Shown here: positions 6,402 through 6,954 of the stretch, in pieces
How the letters are laid out: each line of letters starts with the position of its first letter
How positions within the stretch are numbered: position 1 is the first letter of the stretch
Notes under the pieces: model-generated
Databases searched by the model: none
Told to the model about the DNA's origin: nothing
What the model saw: only the letters and a program-made list of their open reading frames with translations
From: Burkholderiales bacterium
GTDB lineage: Bacteria > Pseudomonadota > Gammaproteobacteria > Burkholderiales > Burkholderiaceae_C
NCBI GenBank assembly: GCA_011390055.1
Contig: JAABTC010000094.1
Location: 1-6,954, forward strand
Length of the DNA stretch: 6,954 nucleotides
Direction of reading: 5' to 3'
Program-made: the position numbers and the translations under genes

Positions 6402-6954
6402 TCAGGTCCCGATCACCCCGCCATCCTTTTTGCGGATCACCACCGTGGCCGAGCGGGGCCGGCCGCCGGGCTTGTAGTCGGGCCAGTTGGAAAACTTGTT
6501 CGGCTCGGCGGGGTTGCTGCGGTCGCTCGGAGTTTCGCCCGGGTGTTGGATGTTGATGAACATCGTGCGTCCATCGGGCGTCCACGTCGCGCCGGTCACT
6601 TCGCAATTGGTCGGCGCGGTGAGGAAGCGCCGCGTGTCGCCGCTGCGCGGGTCGCAGGCCAGCATCTGGTTGTTGCCAATGTTCTTCAGTTCGCCCTTGT
6701 ACATCTGCGTGGCGTGCGCGTCGGTCTGGATCCACAGCACGCCGCGCGCGTCGAAGGCGATGCCGTCGGGGCAAGCGTAGAGATCGCCCTTGATGTTGCC
6801 TTTGGCCTCGGCGCGTTCGTTGGCCGGGTCGCCGGCCAGCACCAGGTGGTTCCACTTGAAGGACTGGGCGTCGAAGTCGCGCTCCTCCTGCCAGCGGATG
6901 ATCTGGCCGAAGGCGTTGTTGGCGCGCGGGTTGGCCGCATCGACGGCCGGGAAA
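6402..6954 (-). CDS. PhoX-family (DUF839) phosphatase-like protein, C-terminal part
   Basis: The 3' portion of a minus-strand gene whose frame stays open to the window's right edge, giving 183 visible residues; the true start lies outside. An in-frame GTG (complement of 6840-6842) is an internal valine, since conserved sequence continues upstream of it. Visible family blocks, in order, are NPRANNAFGQIIRWQE near the edge, LVLAGDP, LYACPDGIAFDARGVLWIQTD, MLACDPRSGDTRRFLTAP, NCEVTGATWTPDGRTMFINIQHPGE and the C-terminal RPRSATVVIRKKDGGVIGT. PhoX proteins are beta-propeller alkaline phosphatases using calcium and iron, usually exported by Tat and induced by phosphate limitation; many DUF839 members are uncharacterised, so the enzymatic assignment is less sure than the family. 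The signal peptide and any Pho box would be outside this window. Confidence 0.88.
   Translation of the reverse strand, partial: FPAVDAANPRANNAFGQIIRWQEERDFDAQSFKWNHLVLAGDPANERAEAKGNIKGDLYACPDGIAFDARGVLWIQTDAHATQMYKGELKNIGNNQMLACDPRSGDTRRFLTAPTNCEVTGATWTPDGRTMFINIQHPGETPSDRSNPAEPNKFSNWPDYKPGGRPRSATVVIRKKDGGVIGT

Noticed and set aside
6840..6842. GTG start for a 146-residue PhoX-like protein
   Set aside because: Conserved family sequence (NPRANNAFGQIIRWQE) continues upstream in the same frame to the edge of the window.

Overview
The window is high-GC DNA, packed with short intergenic gaps, and reads like the core chromosome of a free-living proteobacterium. The gene content (GTP-type PEP carboxykinase, CoA-acylating methylmalonate-semialdehyde dehydrogenase, a PhoX-type phosphatase and a small secreted fasciclin protein) and the Arg/Ala-rich codon use best fit a betaproteobacterium of the Burkholderiales type. 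That placement is inference from gene content, not a phylogeny. No tRNA, rRNA, CRISPR array, insertion sequence or phage gene is visible.

Layout, left to right. Positions 1-669 (+) are the 3' end of pckG. It meets, tail to tail with 3 bp between the stop codons, a 75-residue hypothetical gene (673-900, -). A 68-bp divergent gap holding three small palindromes separates that gene from a two-gene unit: a UPF0149/YecA-like protein with a C-terminal SEC-C zinc motif (969-1685, +), whose stop codon overlaps the start of a calcineurin-type metallophosphoesterase (1685-2470, +). The phosphoesterase 3' end overlaps by 31 bp the end of a convergent TetR-family regulator (2440-3117, -). The TetR gene is divergent from a secreted fasciclin-domain protein (3262-3717, +), and a perfect 12-bp palindrome typical of TetR operators lies between them. 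A strong GC-rich hairpin closes the fasciclin gene.

Next come two minus-strand genes. One is a 67-residue hypothetical with an excellent ribosome binding site (3760-3963). The other is a second UPF0149 protein (4072-4692) that is clearly related to the first but lacks the SEC-C motif. mmsA (4780-6297, +) is divergent from it. After mmsA lies a 25-bp perfect inverted repeat with a 19-nt loop (6323-6391), which looks like two opposed copies of a dispersed intergenic palindrome. Beyond it is the 3' part of a PhoX/DUF839 gene (6402-6954, -) that runs off the right edge.

The genes do not form one pathway. PckG (gluconeogenesis from oxaloacetate) and MmsA (valine/inositol catabolism to propionyl-CoA) are central carbon enzymes. 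The two UPF0149 paralogues flanking the TetR-fasciclin block, and the regulatory palindrome inside that block, are the most distinctive points. I do not see a convincing undescribed multi-gene system. The best leads are the UPF0149 pair, the SEC-C/phosphoesterase coupling, the two small genes and the inverted repeat.
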